Below, piece by piece: positions 24,634 through 32,660 of a stretch of DNA of 37,462 nt. Made by a program: the position numbers and the translations under genes. How positions within the stretch are numbered: the first letter of the stretch is position 1; the number at the start of each line of letters is the position of its first letter. Location: the NCBI RefSeq assembly GCF_000239775.1, contig NZ_CAFI01000063.1, positions 1 through 37,462 on the forward strand. Direction: 5' to 3'. The stretch is from Bradyrhizobium sp. ORS 375. GTDB lineage: Bacteria > Pseudomonadota > Alphaproteobacteria > Rhizobiales > Xanthobacteraceae. The notes below the pieces were generated by a model. The model saw nothing but the letters and a program-made list of their open reading frames with translations. It made no database searches and had not been told where the DNA came from.

Positions 24634-25059
24634 TCACTCCGGCATCATCTCGCCGGAGCCGCCGAACTCGGCCGGAAAATCCTTCAGCTTCGGCAGGCCG
24701 TCCTTGATCGGCAAGACGCTCTCCGCGTAGTTGACATGCACGCCGGGCGTGAACGTCAGCGTCGGGATCGTCGCGGCATAGACGTCGATCATGCCGAGCG
24801 GCGGATGGTCGGTCATCAGGTGCCCGCCGCATTTGGTGCAGTATTTGCGGTGGCTCATGTCGGTCTTGTGATAGGTGCCGATCGCCTCCGCGCCCTTCGT
24901 CACGCGCACGTTGGCGGGCTTCCACAGGGTGAAGGCGTTAACCGGGCCGGCCGACCACGAGCGGCAGGACGAGCAATGGCAATAGCCCATCGCCTCCGGC
25001 TCGCCATCGGCCTCGAGCTCGACCGTGCCGCAGAAGCATTTGCCCTGATACAGCGTCAT
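24634..25059 (-). CDS. GFA family protein (Mss4-like zinc fold)
   Basis: A 141-residue protein of the glutathione-dependent formaldehyde-activating (GFA) family. Zinc-binding cysteines are visible in three groups: CFCGT (C8, C10), CHCSSC (C27, C29, C32) and CTKCGG further on. Members bind two zinc ions, and the reaction of most is unknown; only some are proven formaldehyde-glutathione enzymes. The start at 25059 has GGGAG nine bases upstream, better than the in-frame upstream ATG at 25104. It is transcribed convergently with the antiporter gene. Confidence 0.88.
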   Translation of the reverse strand: MTLYQGKCFCGTVELEADGEPEAMGYCHCSSCRSWSAGPVNAFTLWKPANVRVTKGAEAIGTYHKTDMSHRKYCTKCGGHLMTDHPPLGMIDVYAATIPTLTFTPGVHVNYAESVLPIKDGLPKLKDFPAEFGGSGEMMPE

Positions 25060-25546
25060 GACCGCGTTCTCCCTCACTGGTGTTCTTGGATGTTGGACGG
25101 ACATGCTGACACAGCTCGACCACGAAAGGGAATCGTAGAATCCACCTTGCTACATGGAATATCTGGTGCAGCGCAGCGGCGAGATGCGGAAGACCTCAAT
25201 CCGGCCGCCGGTCGCAACCCTCATGGTGAGGAGCGCCGAAGGCGCGTTCAGGCGATGCTCTCGCATCGCCTTGAGAACCATGAGGCCACACGTGCGACCT
25301 CGCCCTTCGAGACGCCCGCCTGCGGCGGGCTCCTCAGGGGGAGGATCGACAGTGTCTCCCGAGAGGCCAACGATCTCGGCAACATCATCGTTCTCAACGC
25401 GGAAGGTAAGGACCACGAGGCCATAGTGCCACGATATTCCGTGCCACGGCCGTCTGCATGGCCCCATACGCGCGGAACGGCTTGCTCCGGCACCCCCGGT
25501 GCCGTTAGCTCTCGCCATAACAACGAACGAGGGAGATGACGCCGCG
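25060..25546. other. Intergenic region without a recognised gene
   Basis: This 487-base stretch lies between the divergent GFA and CoA transferase genes. It contains the family D repeat (25217-25345). The remainder shows no credible coding frame or clear operator. The promoter of the CoA transferase operon should lie between about 25350 and 25520. No strong -35/-10 pair is visible. Confidence 0.6.
25217..25345. repeat. Palindromic repeat family D, copy 2
   Basis: CCCTCATGGTGAGGAGCGCC at the left end, TTGAGAACCATGAGGCCAC in the middle, and CCTTCGAGACGCCCGCC pairing with GGCGGGCTCCTCAGGGGGAGG on the right. It shares most of its length with the second half of the composite at 3694-3834. Confidence 0.85.
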
Positions 25547-26752
25547 ATGGGACCGCTTGCGGGCATCAAGGTCATCGACATGACCACCGTGCTGATGGGG
25601 CCCTATGCCGCCCAGACGCTCGGCGACTACGGCGCCGATGTCATCAAGGTGGAATCGCCGGAAGGCGACGTCACCCGCAAGATCGGCCCTTCGCGTCATC
25701 CCGGTATGGGGCCGGTGACCCTCAACACCAACCGCAGCAAGCGCGTGATCTGCCTCGACCTGAAGAAGCCGGCCGGCCGCGAGGCGGTTCTGCGCATGGT
25801 CAAGGACGCCGACGTGCTGCTCTACAGCATCCGCCCGCAGGCAATGGCGCGGCTGAACCTCGGCTATGAATTGATCTCCGCACTCAATCCGCGGCTGGTC
25901 TATGCCGGCGTGTTCGGCTTCGGCCAGGATGGCCCCTATGCGGCCAAGCCGGCCTATGACGACCTCATCCAGGGCGGGGCGGCGCTGTCGCATCTGATGG
26001 CGGTCGCCGGCGACGGTACCCCGCGTTACGTGCCGAACGCGCTGGTCGACCGCATTGTCGGGCTCACCGCCGTCGGTGCGATCTGCGCCAGCCTGGTGCA
26101 TCGCGACCGCACCGGCCGCGGCCAGCGGCTGGACGTGCCGATGTTCGAGACCATGTCGGCCTTCATCATGGGCGACCACATGGGCGGCCTGACCTACGAG
26201 CCGCCGCTCGACCGCGGCGGCTATGCGCGGCATCTGTCGCAGGACCGCCGGCCCTACAAGACCGCCGACGGCCACCTCTGCGTCATCGTCTACAACGACA
26301 AGCAATGGGACGCGTTCTTCACTGCGTCCGGCCGCACCGACCTGCGCGCCGACGACCGCTTCAACACCTTCGCGCGGCGCGCCGCCAACATTGATGTCGT
26401 CTACGCCGAGCTCGCGCGCATCTTCGAGACGCGCACCACGGCGGAATGGACCGCGCTGCTCGACAAGGCCGATATCCCGGTGATGCCGATGCACGACCTC
26501 GAAAGCCTGCTGCACGATCCGCACCTCGCCGCGACCGATTTCTTTCCCATCGTGCAGCATCCGACCGAAGGCCCGATCCGCAGCACGCGCGTCTCCGCGA
26601 CCTGGTCCGAGACCAAGGCCGAGCCGCAGCGTCTGGCCGGTCGGCCCAATGAGCATGGCGAGGAGATCCTGCGCGAGCTCGGCTTCTCGTCACACGAGAT
26701 CGCCGCGATGATACGCGACGGCGCGACCACGCCGTCGCCTGCGAAGGAGTGA
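25547..26752 (+). CDS. CaiB/BaiF (family III) CoA transferase
   Basis: A 401-residue cytoplasmic CoA transferase of the formyl-CoA/carnitine-CoA transferase family, moving CoA between carboxylic acids. Family features are GIKVIDMTTVLMGPYAAQTLGDYGADVIKVE at the N-terminus, the LDLKKPAGREAVLRMVKDADV loop, and YDDLIQGG around D138, the position of the covalent aspartate. The start at 25547 (GGGAG eleven bases upstream) gives the standard N-terminus. The longer open frame from 25499 adds residues that do not fit the family. The acyl-CoA dehydrogenase gene starts four bases after the stop, so these are one operon. It probably activates an organic acid as its CoA ester for the dehydrogenase. Confidence 0.92.
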   Translation: MGPLAGIKVIDMTTVLMGPYAAQTLGDYGADVIKVESPEGDVTRKIGPSRHPGMGPVTLNTNRSKRVICLDLKKPAGREAVLRMVKDADVLLYSIRPQAMARLNLGYELISALNPRLVYAGVFGFGQDGPYAAKPAYDDLIQGGAALSHLMAVAGDGTPRYVPNALVDRIVGLTAVGAICASLVHRDRTGRGQRLDVPMFETMSAFIMGDHMGGLTYEPPLDRGGYARHLSQDRRPYKTADGHLCVIVYNDKQWDAFFTASGRTDLRADDRFNTFARRAANIDVVYAELARIFETRTTAEWTALLDKADIPVMPMHDLESLLHDPHLAATDFFPIVQHPTEGPIRSTRVSATWSETKAEPQRLAGRPNEHGEEILRELGFSSHEIAAMIRDGATTPSPAKE

Positions 26753-26756
26753 CCCG

Positions 26757-27923
26757 ATGGACTTCGCGCTCTCCGCCAACCAGGAATCGATCCGCGACGC
26801 CGTCGCAAAAATCTGTGCCCGCTTCGATGACGCCTACTGGCTGAAGAAGGACAAGGAGGGCGGCTTCCCCGCCGACTTCCACAAGGCGCTGGCAGATGCC
26901 GGCTGGCTCGGCATCTGCATCCCCGAGGAATATGGCGGCTCCGGCCTCGGCATTCTCGATGCCGCGATCATGATGCGCACGGTCGCGGAATCCGGCGCCG
27001 GCATGTCGGGCGCCTCGGCGATCCACATGAACGTGTTCGGGCTCAACCCGGTCGTGGTGTTCGGCACCAAGGAGCAGTGTGCGCGGATGCTGCCCGGCAT
27101 TGTCGATGGCAGCGAGAAGGCCTGCTTCGCGGTCACCGAGCCGAACACCGGCCTCAACACCACGCAGCTCAAGACACGAGCGGTGCGCAAGGGCGACCGC
27201 TACGTCGTCAACGGCCAGAAGGTGTGGATCTCGACCGCGCAGGTCGCCGAAAAAATCCTGCTGCTGGCGCGCACCACGCCGCTGGAGGAGGTGAAGCGGT
27301 CGACCCACGGCCTCAGCCTGTTCTACACGGATTTCGATCGCAGCCGCATCAAGGTGCACGAGATCGAGAAGATGGGCCGAAAGCCGGTCGACTCCAACGA
27401 GCTGTTCTTCGAGAACTTCGAGATTCCTGTCGAGGATCGTCTCGGCGAAGAGGGACGTGGCTTCGACTACATTCTTCACGGCATGAACCCCGAGCGCATC
27501 CTGATCGCGGCGGAAGCGGTCGGGCTCGGACATCTCGCGCTGTCACGTGCATCGGCCTATGCGCGGACGCGCAACGTGTTCAATCGTCCGATCGGCCAGA
27601 ACCAGGGCATCCAGCATCCCCTGGCGAAGAACTGGATGGAGCTGGAGGCCGCCTGGCTGATGGTGCTGCAGGCCGGTTGGCAATACGACCAGGGCATGGC
27701 GTGCGGACCGGCCGCCAACGCCGCCAAATATCTCGCGGCCGAAGCCGGCTTCCACGCCTGCGAGCAGGCGGTGATGACGCACGGCGGCTTCGGCTACGCG
27801 CGCGAATATCACGTCGAACGTTACCTGCGCGAATCCCTGATTCCGCGGATTGCCCCGATCAGCCCGCAACTGATTTTGTCTTTCATCGCCGAGAAGGTCC
27901 TCGGCATGCCGAAGTCGTATTGA
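26757..27923 (+). CDS. Acyl-CoA dehydrogenase
   Basis: FAD-dependent dehydrogenase of 388 residues that introduces a double bond between C2 and C3 of an acyl-CoA. Three-domain layout: helical N-terminus (FALSANQESIRDAVAKI), middle beta domain with CFAVTEPNTGLNTTQLKTRAVR and WISTAQVA, and C-terminal helices. The flavin-binding QNQGIQHPLAKN segment and the catalytic glutamate near E350 (GYAREYHVERYLRE) are in the usual places. GAAGGAGTGACCCG precedes the ATG. Four bases separate it from the CoA transferase stop. Substrate chain type is not deducible. The following repeats E2 and C3 separate it from the thiolase-like gene, which may still be part of the pathway. Confidence 0.93.
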   Translation: MDFALSANQESIRDAVAKICARFDDAYWLKKDKEGGFPADFHKALADAGWLGICIPEEYGGSGLGILDAAIMMRTVAESGAGMSGASAIHMNVFGLNPVVVFGTKEQCARMLPGIVDGSEKACFAVTEPNTGLNTTQLKTRAVRKGDRYVVNGQKVWISTAQVAEKILLLARTTPLEEVKRSTHGLSLFYTDFDRSRIKVHEIEKMGRKPVDSNELFFENFEIPVEDRLGEEGRGFDYILHGMNPERILIAAEAVGLGHLALSRASAYARTRNVFNRPIGQNQGIQHPLAKNWMELEAAWLMVLQAGWQYDQGMACGPAANAAKYLAAEAGFHACEQAVMTHGGFGYAREYHVERYLRESLIPRIAPISPQLILSFIAEKVLGMPKSY

Positions 27924-27973
27924 GATGAATCGCACTGTGACCAATAGCGTGATGGACGCACAAGGCCAGCATT

Positions 27974-28078
27974 CCCTCCCCCCTTGTGGGGAAGGGGCAG
28001 GGAGGGGGGTACCCCACGAAGACTCTTTGTGTGGCCACCCCCACCCCCGACGCCTTCCCGCAAGGGGGAGGGGAGCGC
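27974..28078. repeat. Palindromic repeat family E, copy 2
   Basis: CCCTCCCCCCTTGTGGGGAAGG at the left is a hairpin, AGGGAGGGGGGTACCCCACG lies next, and CCTTCCCGCAAGGGGGAGGGG closes the element. It resembles the family at 19326-19474 but differs in the core. It lies between the acyl-CoA dehydrogenase gene and family C copy 3. Confidence 0.8.
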
Positions 28079-28133
28079 AGCGGTGCTCGCGGCATCGTCT
28101 TCGGTCGACAACGGGTGCCGTTTGCCAAACCCC

Positions 28134-28244
28134 GTCATTCCGGGGCGCGACGCAGTCGCGACCCCGGAATCTCGAGATTGTCTGGCACCGTCGCTCCACA
28201 CATCGAGATTCCGGGTTCATCGCTGCGCGATGCCCCGGAATGAC
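28134..28244. repeat. Palindromic repeat family C, copy 3
   Basis: GTCATTCCGGGGCGCGACG...GTCGCGACCCCGGAATCTCG in the left half and CATCGAGATTCCGGGTTCATC...GATGCCCCGGAATGAC in the right half. It ends 19 bases before the ATG of the thiolase-like gene, so it reaches into that gene's translation-initiation region. Confidence 0.88.
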
Positions 28245-28262
28245 GGCGGAGCGAGTGGCGCG

Positions 28263-29399
28263 ATGACCTACATCACCGGCACCGGCCTGACCTCGTTCGG
28301 CCGCCACGACGGCCGCTCGTCGCTCGACCTGATGAGCATGGCGGCGCAGCTCGCGCTCGATGATGCCGAGCTGACGCGGCGCGACATCGACGGCATCCTC
28401 TGCGGCTATTCGACCGTGTCGCCTCACATCATGCTCGCCACCGTGTTCGCCGAGCATTTCGGCATCACGCCCTCCTATGCCCATGCCGTACAGGTCGGCG
28501 GCGCGACCGGGCTCGCGATGGTCATGCTGGCGCATCACCTGGTCGAGGCCGGCGTCGTCAGAAACATGCTCGTCGTTGCCGGCGAGAACCGCCTGACCGG
28601 CCAGAGCCGCGACGCCTCGATCCAGGCCTTGGCCCAAGTCGGCCATCCTGACTACGAGCTGCCGCTCGGACCAACGATCCCGGCCTATTACGGCCTCGTC
28701 GCCTCGCGCTACATGCACGAACATGGTGTGACAGAGCAGGATCTCGCCGAATTCGCCGTGCTGATGCGCAAGCATGCGCTGGATCATCCCGGTGCGCAAT
28801 TTCATGAATCGATCACTGTCGCCGACGTCATGGCCTCGAAGCCGGTGGCGAAGCCACTGAAGCTGCTCGACTGCTGCCCGGTGTCCGACGGCGGCGCCGC
28901 AATTATCGTCAGCCGCGAGCCGACCGGGGTGACCGCCGTGCGTGTGCGCGGCTGCGCCCAGGCGCACACGCATCAGCACGTCACGGCCGCGCCGCCTCTG
29001 AGTGAGCTCGGCGCCGAAATCGCGATCAAGAAGGCCAAGGCAGCAGCCGGCGTCGAGATCGCCGATGTCGACTACGCCGCGGTCTATGACAGCTTCACCA
29101 TCACGCTGTGCATGCTGCTCGAAGATCTCGGACTCGCCGGTCGTGGCGAGGCCGCGGCGCGGGTGCGGGACGGCCATTTCAGCCGCGACGGCGCCGTGCC
29201 GCTCAATACCCATGGCGGGCTGCTGAGCTACGGCCATTGCGGCGTCGGCGGCGCGATGGCGCATCTCAACGAGGCGCATCTGCAGATGACGGGGCGGGCC
29301 GGCAGCCGCCAGGTGCGCGATGCCACGGTGACCTTGTTGCACGGCGATGGCGGCGTGCTGTCGTCGCATGTGAGCATGTTCTGGGAGCGGGAGCGATGA
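28263..29399 (+). CDS. Thiolase-like protein lacking the catalytic cysteine
   Basis: A 378-residue protein of the thiolase/SCP2 fold. The motif that carries the nucleophile in thiolases (VENACATG in the gene at 20608) reads VQVGGATG here, so the cysteine is replaced by G80. The C-terminal GGLLSYGHCGVGG keeps the histidine. Such proteins paired with a DUF35 protein act as retro-aldolases or other C-C lyases, as shown for the steroid side-chain enzyme Ltp2. Claisen thiolysis is therefore unlikely. The ATG at 28263 has only a distant GGAG, and a family C repeat lies immediately upstream. Its stop overlaps the start of the DUF35 gene (ATGA), which supports a complex. Confidence 0.88.
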   Translation: MTYITGTGLTSFGRHDGRSSLDLMSMAAQLALDDAELTRRDIDGILCGYSTVSPHIMLATVFAEHFGITPSYAHAVQVGGATGLAMVMLAHHLVEAGVVRNMLVVAGENRLTGQSRDASIQALAQVGHPDYELPLGPTIPAYYGLVASRYMHEHGVTEQDLAEFAVLMRKHALDHPGAQFHESITVADVMASKPVAKPLKLLDCCPVSDGGAAIIVSREPTGVTAVRVRGCAQAHTHQHVTAAPPLSELGAEIAIKKAKAAAGVEIADVDYAAVYDSFTITLCMLLEDLGLAGRGEAAARVRDGHFSRDGAVPLNTHGGLLSYGHCGVGGAMAHLNEAHLQMTGRAGSRQVRDATVTLLHGDGGVLSSHVSMFWERER

Positions 29400-29752
29400 G
29401 CGAATCGGCAGAGTGGACCAAGGGCGCGGCGGCGATCAGCTATCAGCGCTGCGCGTGCTGTGCCCATGTTCAGTATTTTCGCCGCGATTTTTGCGCGGCC
29501 TGCGGTTCGCTGGCGCTGACGGATCACGCGGCGAGCGGTGAGGGCACCATCTACGCGACGTCACTGGTCTGCCGTGCGGCGACGCCGGAGACGCGCGCGC
29601 ATGTGCCCTACAACATCGTGCTGGTGGATATGCGCGAGGGCTTTCGGATGATGGCGCATGGCGACCAAGATCTGGCGATCGGCGACGTCGTCAGCGCGCG
29701 ATTCGTCCCCTTTGCGGGAGCAACCGTGCCTTACTTCGAGCGGACCAGATGA
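29396..29752 (+). CDS. Zn-ribbon/OB-fold protein (DUF35)
   Basis: A 118-residue partner of thiolase-like proteins. An N-terminal zinc ribbon is formed by C19-x2-C22 and C33-x2-C36 (CACC and CAAC), followed by the OB-fold DUF35 domain (GEGTIYATSLVCRA, PYNIVLVDMREGFRMMA, IGDVVSARFVPF). DUF35 proteins bind CoA-ester substrates or close the active site of their thiolase-fold partners. The ATG overlaps the TGA of the thiolase-like gene, and GGGAGCG lies just upstream. The two are translationally coupled and probably form one enzyme. It is the last gene of the CoA-ester cluster. Confidence 0.88.
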   Translation: MSESAEWTKGAAAISYQRCACCAHVQYFRRDFCAACGSLALTDHAASGEGTIYATSLVCRAATPETRAHVPYNIVLVDMREGFRMMAHGDQDLAIGDVVSARFVPFAGATVPYFERTR

Positions 29753-29802
29753 TGGAAGGCGGCTGCGTCAGACCGGACAACGCGGAGCGCCGGCGGCCGA
29801 GG

Positions 29803-29832
29803 CGGGACGATACGCACAACACATTCGTCCCG
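29803..29832. terminator. Possible 3'-end hairpin after the DUF35 gene
   Basis: CGGGACGA (29803-29810) and TCGTCCCG (29825-29832) pair perfectly around a 14-base loop, 50 bases after the DUF35 stop. It has no T-run, so termination would need Rho or another factor. A second hairpin, GTGAGC (29911-29916) with GCTCAC (29923-29928), follows. The bases between are gene-free. Confidence 0.45.
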
Positions 29833-29936
29833 ACCCGGATCGCCGCGCGATTGACGCAATACTCTACGCTACGCTTACTAACTCAAACGCAACTCAACTC
29901 GGTCGTTCGCGTGAGCAATCAAGCTCACAATCCTAC

Positions 29937-29995
29937 CTACGGGCGATGAAGCAACTGCGACGCAGAACCTCCAGACAGCCCTTCATCGCCCGTAG
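29937..29995. terminator. 15-base inverted repeat across the stop of the small membrane gene
   Basis: CTACGGGCGATGAAG (29937-29951) and CTTCATCGCCCGTAG (29981-29995) form a perfect 15-base inverted repeat with 29 bases between. In the minus-strand transcript the first arm contains the last three codons and the TGA stop of the 33-residue gene. An inner CTGCGTCGCAG palindrome lies in the loop. Function as a terminator or stability hairpin is inference. Confidence 0.6.
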
Positions 29996-30084
29996 AACAG
30001 GACGCTGGCGATGACGATCATGGACGTCACGGCCAGCATGTGCGCGAGTGCCTCCGATGTTGCCCTCTTAGTGGCTTCCTTCAT
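29983..30084 (-). CDS. Small single-span membrane protein
   Basis: A 33-residue protein that begins MKEATKRATSEALAHMLAV and ends SVLFYGR. A basic and polar N-terminal half is followed by one hydrophobic stretch, LAVTSMIVIASVLFYG, long enough for a membrane span. The start at 30084 has a very strong ribosome site, GGGAGGAAACGGC, which is the main reason to believe it. The frame is open upstream, but no alternative start is comparably supported. The stop lies inside a perfect inverted repeat. It lies between the DUF35 and glutaminase genes, and I recognise no family. Confidence 0.6.
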   Translation of the reverse strand: MKEATKRATSEALAHMLAVTSMIVIASVLFYGR

Positions 30085-30412
30085 GCCGTTTCCTCCCTGG
30101 ACACTGGACACGACTCTCCGTCGCGCAAATACGCACGCAACGGACGGCTGGAATTTTACTCGGAACACCCCATTGCGATGTCCGCTTCGCGAGTCCCCAC
30201 TCGGCGTTCATCGACGGGTCAGACCATCGTCGGGTAATGCGGCGCGAATTGGGCTCGCTTATGGTTGTCCTGCGACCGAGTCCCGGTAACGTTTGGGCGA
30301 GCCCGTACAAATACGAGTGATGAGAAATATCGATCGAAGGCTATGAGCTGCTGTGAATTGCAACCTTAAGTTTTCGAATGCCTCGACGAGATGTGGCGCT
30401 GCGATGACGATT
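30085..30412. other. Intergenic region with an 8-base stem element
   Basis: 328 bases between the small membrane gene and the glutaminase gene, both on the minus strand. The stem GGGCTCGC (30251-30258) with GCGAGCCC (30297-30304) encloses ACCG (30275-30278) paired with CGGT, so a two-level fold is possible. It could be the 3' end of the glutaminase message or a small RNA. The rest shows no coding frame with support, and the small gene's promoter must lie here. Confidence 0.4.
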
Positions 30413-32275
30413 TCAGCCGGCAGCGAGCAGGTTGAGCCGCGCATTCGCGATCGTCAGACGCTCGGCGAGCAACTGGGCGAGATTGCGCATGATGCGCTCG
30501 CCGGCGCGCGGATGCCGCGTACGGAAGCGCTCGAAACCGTCGAGTGCGATCTCGAATGCGGTCGCCGAGAAATCGGCCGTGACGTCGGCGGAACGCACCG
30601 GATCCAGCAGCGCCATCTCGCCGAAACATTGGCCGGCCGTGAGCGTTGCCAGCCTGATGCCGTCCGGCAAGGTGACGTGGACGACGCCGGAGCGCAGGAA
30701 AAACAACGACTGCGCCGCGTCGCCAGAGCTGAGAATGCGCTCGCCCTGCTGATAGTGCCTGATCGTCGCCAGCGCCGCCATCTCGTGGCGCTCGTCGGCG
30801 GAGAGTCCGGCGAGCAGCGGCTGCTCGGCGAGCTCGGTCGTCTCGAGGAAGTCGATCGCGCCGCCATAGCGGTAGACGATCTGGTCCTCGGCCCATTCGA
30901 TTGCGGTGTCCAACAGATAGAAGTCGCGTACGTTCCTGATGTCGCCGGTGCGCGCGGTGATCTCCTGCCATTCCGGCGCGGTCCGGCGGATGCCCGAGAG
31001 CACGACGGTGACGTGGAAATCCGCCAGCTCGTGAAACAGCTCGGCCAGCAGGCGCAGGCCTGCCGGCGTCATCGCCGTGACGCGGTGCAGATCGAAGATC
31101 ACGAATTGCGGGCGTTCGCTCGCTGCGAGTTGCCGCGAGACATAGTCGACGTTCGACAGCGACAGCGTGCCGACCAGCTCGAGCACGCGCACCGCGTCCG
31201 GGTGCGCCGCCAGGATCTCGCGCTCCTGGGCGCGGCGGCTGCGCCGCGACGGATTGGCGCCGATGTCGTAGTCGGCGATGATCGTGGTGCGGGCGTCGTC
31301 GGAGCGGTTCAGCATGTGCAGGCCGTAATGCGCCGACAGCGCCTCGCACACCTTGATGCCGCGCACGCTGTTGCCGTGGCCGTCGAGCCGCGGCGAGTAG
31401 CTGCCGAGACCGAGCCGCGCCGGCAGGCTCGCCAGAATGCCGCCGCCGACGCCGCTCTTGGCGGGAATGCCGACGCGGTAGATCCATTCGCCGGCGAAGT
31501 CATACATGCCGGACGAGGTCATCACCGACAGCGTGCGCGACACCGCATAGGGCGTCACGACCTGCTCGCCGGTGACGGGATTGACGCCGCGATTGGCCAG
31601 CGTCGCCGCCATGATCGCGCAGTCGCGCGCGGTGACGAGCACGGCGCATTGCCGGAAGTATACGGCGAGCACGTCGTCGACGGGCTCGCTGATGACGTTG
31701 GAGGTCCGCAGCAGATAGGCGATGGCGCGGTTGCGATCGCCGGTCGCCGCTTCGGAGGTGAACACGGCGTCGTCGACATCGAGCTTGCGGCCGGCGAAAC
31801 GGCCGAGCGCGTCGCGGATGGTCTCGAACGCGTCGGCGTGCCTGGCCTTGCGCACCAGGCCGCTGCAGGCGATGGCGCCGGCGTTGACCATGGCGTTGAA
31901 CGGATGGTTCTCGGCGTTGAGACGGATCGAGTTGAAGGGATCGCCCGAGGGTTCGACACCGATCACGCGCTCGACCTCGTCGGAGCCGAGGATGTCGAGC
32001 GCGAGCGCGAACACGAACGGCTTCGACATCGACTGAATCGTGAACGGCACGCGGCTGTCGCCGACCTCGTAGACGTGGCCGTCGAGCGTGGCGAGGCTGA
32101 TGCCGAAATGCGCCGGATCCGCCTTGCCGAGCTCGGGGATGTAGTTCGCGACCGCGCCGTCGTGATCCGGCCAGAAGTCGGCGTGACACGCCGAGAGGAA
32201 GCGCTGCAATGGCGGCATCGCGGCGGAGGCCCAATGCTGCGGATTGCGAGGGGGGCGCGAGGTGTCGGCGGTCAT
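30413..32275 (-). CDS. glsA: Glutaminase fused to STAS and cyclic-nucleotide-binding domains
   Basis: A 620-residue cytoplasmic protein with three modules. Residues 20-330 are a serine-type glutaminase (L-glutamine to glutamate and ammonia): S82 and K85 in QSMSKPF are the catalytic pair, and YDFAGEW and PAKSGVGGG are family signatures. Residues about 360-460 are a STAS domain (VLELVGTLSLSNVDYVSRQL, FVIFDLHRVTAMTPAGLRLLAEL). Residues about 490-610 resemble a cNMP-binding/Crp-like sensor (YQQGERILSSGDAAQSLFFLRSGVV, TLTAGQCFGEMALLDPVRSADVTA). Typical glutaminases are about 310 residues, so regulation by cNMP and partner binding is inferred. The start at 32275 gives a natural N-terminus, but no clear ribosome site is visible there. 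Confidence 0.9.
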   Translation of the reverse strand: MTADTSRPPRNPQHWASAAMPPLQRFLSACHADFWPDHDGAVANYIPELGKADPAHFGISLATLDGHVYEVGDSRVPFTIQSMSKPFVFALALDILGSDEVERVIGVEPSGDPFNSIRLNAENHPFNAMVNAGAIACSGLVRKARHADAFETIRDALGRFAGRKLDVDDAVFTSEAATGDRNRAIAYLLRTSNVISEPVDDVLAVYFRQCAVLVTARDCAIMAATLANRGVNPVTGEQVVTPYAVSRTLSVMTSSGMYDFAGEWIYRVGIPAKSGVGGGILASLPARLGLGSYSPRLDGHGNSVRGIKVCEALSAHYGLHMLNRSDDARTTIIADYDIGANPSRRSRRAQEREILAAHPDAVRVLELVGTLSLSNVDYVSRQLAASERPQFVIFDLHRVTAMTPAGLRLLAELFHELADFHVTVVLSGIRRTAPEWQEITARTGDIRNVRDFYLLDTAIEWAEDQIVYRYGGAIDFLETTELAEQPLLAGLSADERHEMAALATIRHYQQGERILSSGDAAQSLFFLRSGVVHVTLPDGIRLATLTAGQCFGEMALLDPVRSADVTADFSATAFEIALDGFERFRTRHPRAGERIMRNLAQLLAERLTIANARLNLLAAG

Positions 32276-32619
32276 GATGGGCTCGGCGGGGACACGGGTG
32301 GCGCGCCGGTTATGTCGCAGCCGCGCCGGAGCAGCCAGCCCACACTTGGGGCAGCGCTGGTGAAATGTTGCCGCTGCCCAGCGATTGAGCGGCCGCATGG
32401 ATGTGCGGGCCGGGTCCGACTCGCAGACGCCTGCGCGATGTCCGCTAACTTGGCGGCGGTTATGCGGTGCTGCAACACCGTCCCCGCGCGCGGCGTCTGG
32501 CATGCCATCCGGAATTGCGCTGAGAGGTCGCGTCTTGTGCCAACACGCTGAAGAACGATGGGTTTTAGAAACGCTCTTGTGTTGTGGGGGCAAAAAGCCT
32601 GGGCTAGCTTGTCCTGTAA

Positions 32620-32646
32620 GCGGAATTTAATTCCGCATAACGGAAT
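32620..32646. promoter_or_regulatory. Overlapping palindromes, IclR-type operator
   Basis: GCGGAATTTAATTCCGC (32620-32636) is a perfect 17-base inverted repeat. ATTCCGCATAACGGAAT (32630-32646) is a second one overlapping the first by seven bases. Both use GGAAT/ATTCC half sites typical of IclR-family binding. They end 14 bases before the ATG of the IclR gene, so autoregulation is likely. Confidence 0.7.
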
Positions 32647-32660
32647 TGAGTGGAACGCGC

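Noticed and set aside
29749-29949. Plus-strand frame after the DUF35 gene (66 codons)
   Set aside because: No ribosome site, composition without domain features, and it runs into the inverted repeat at 29937.
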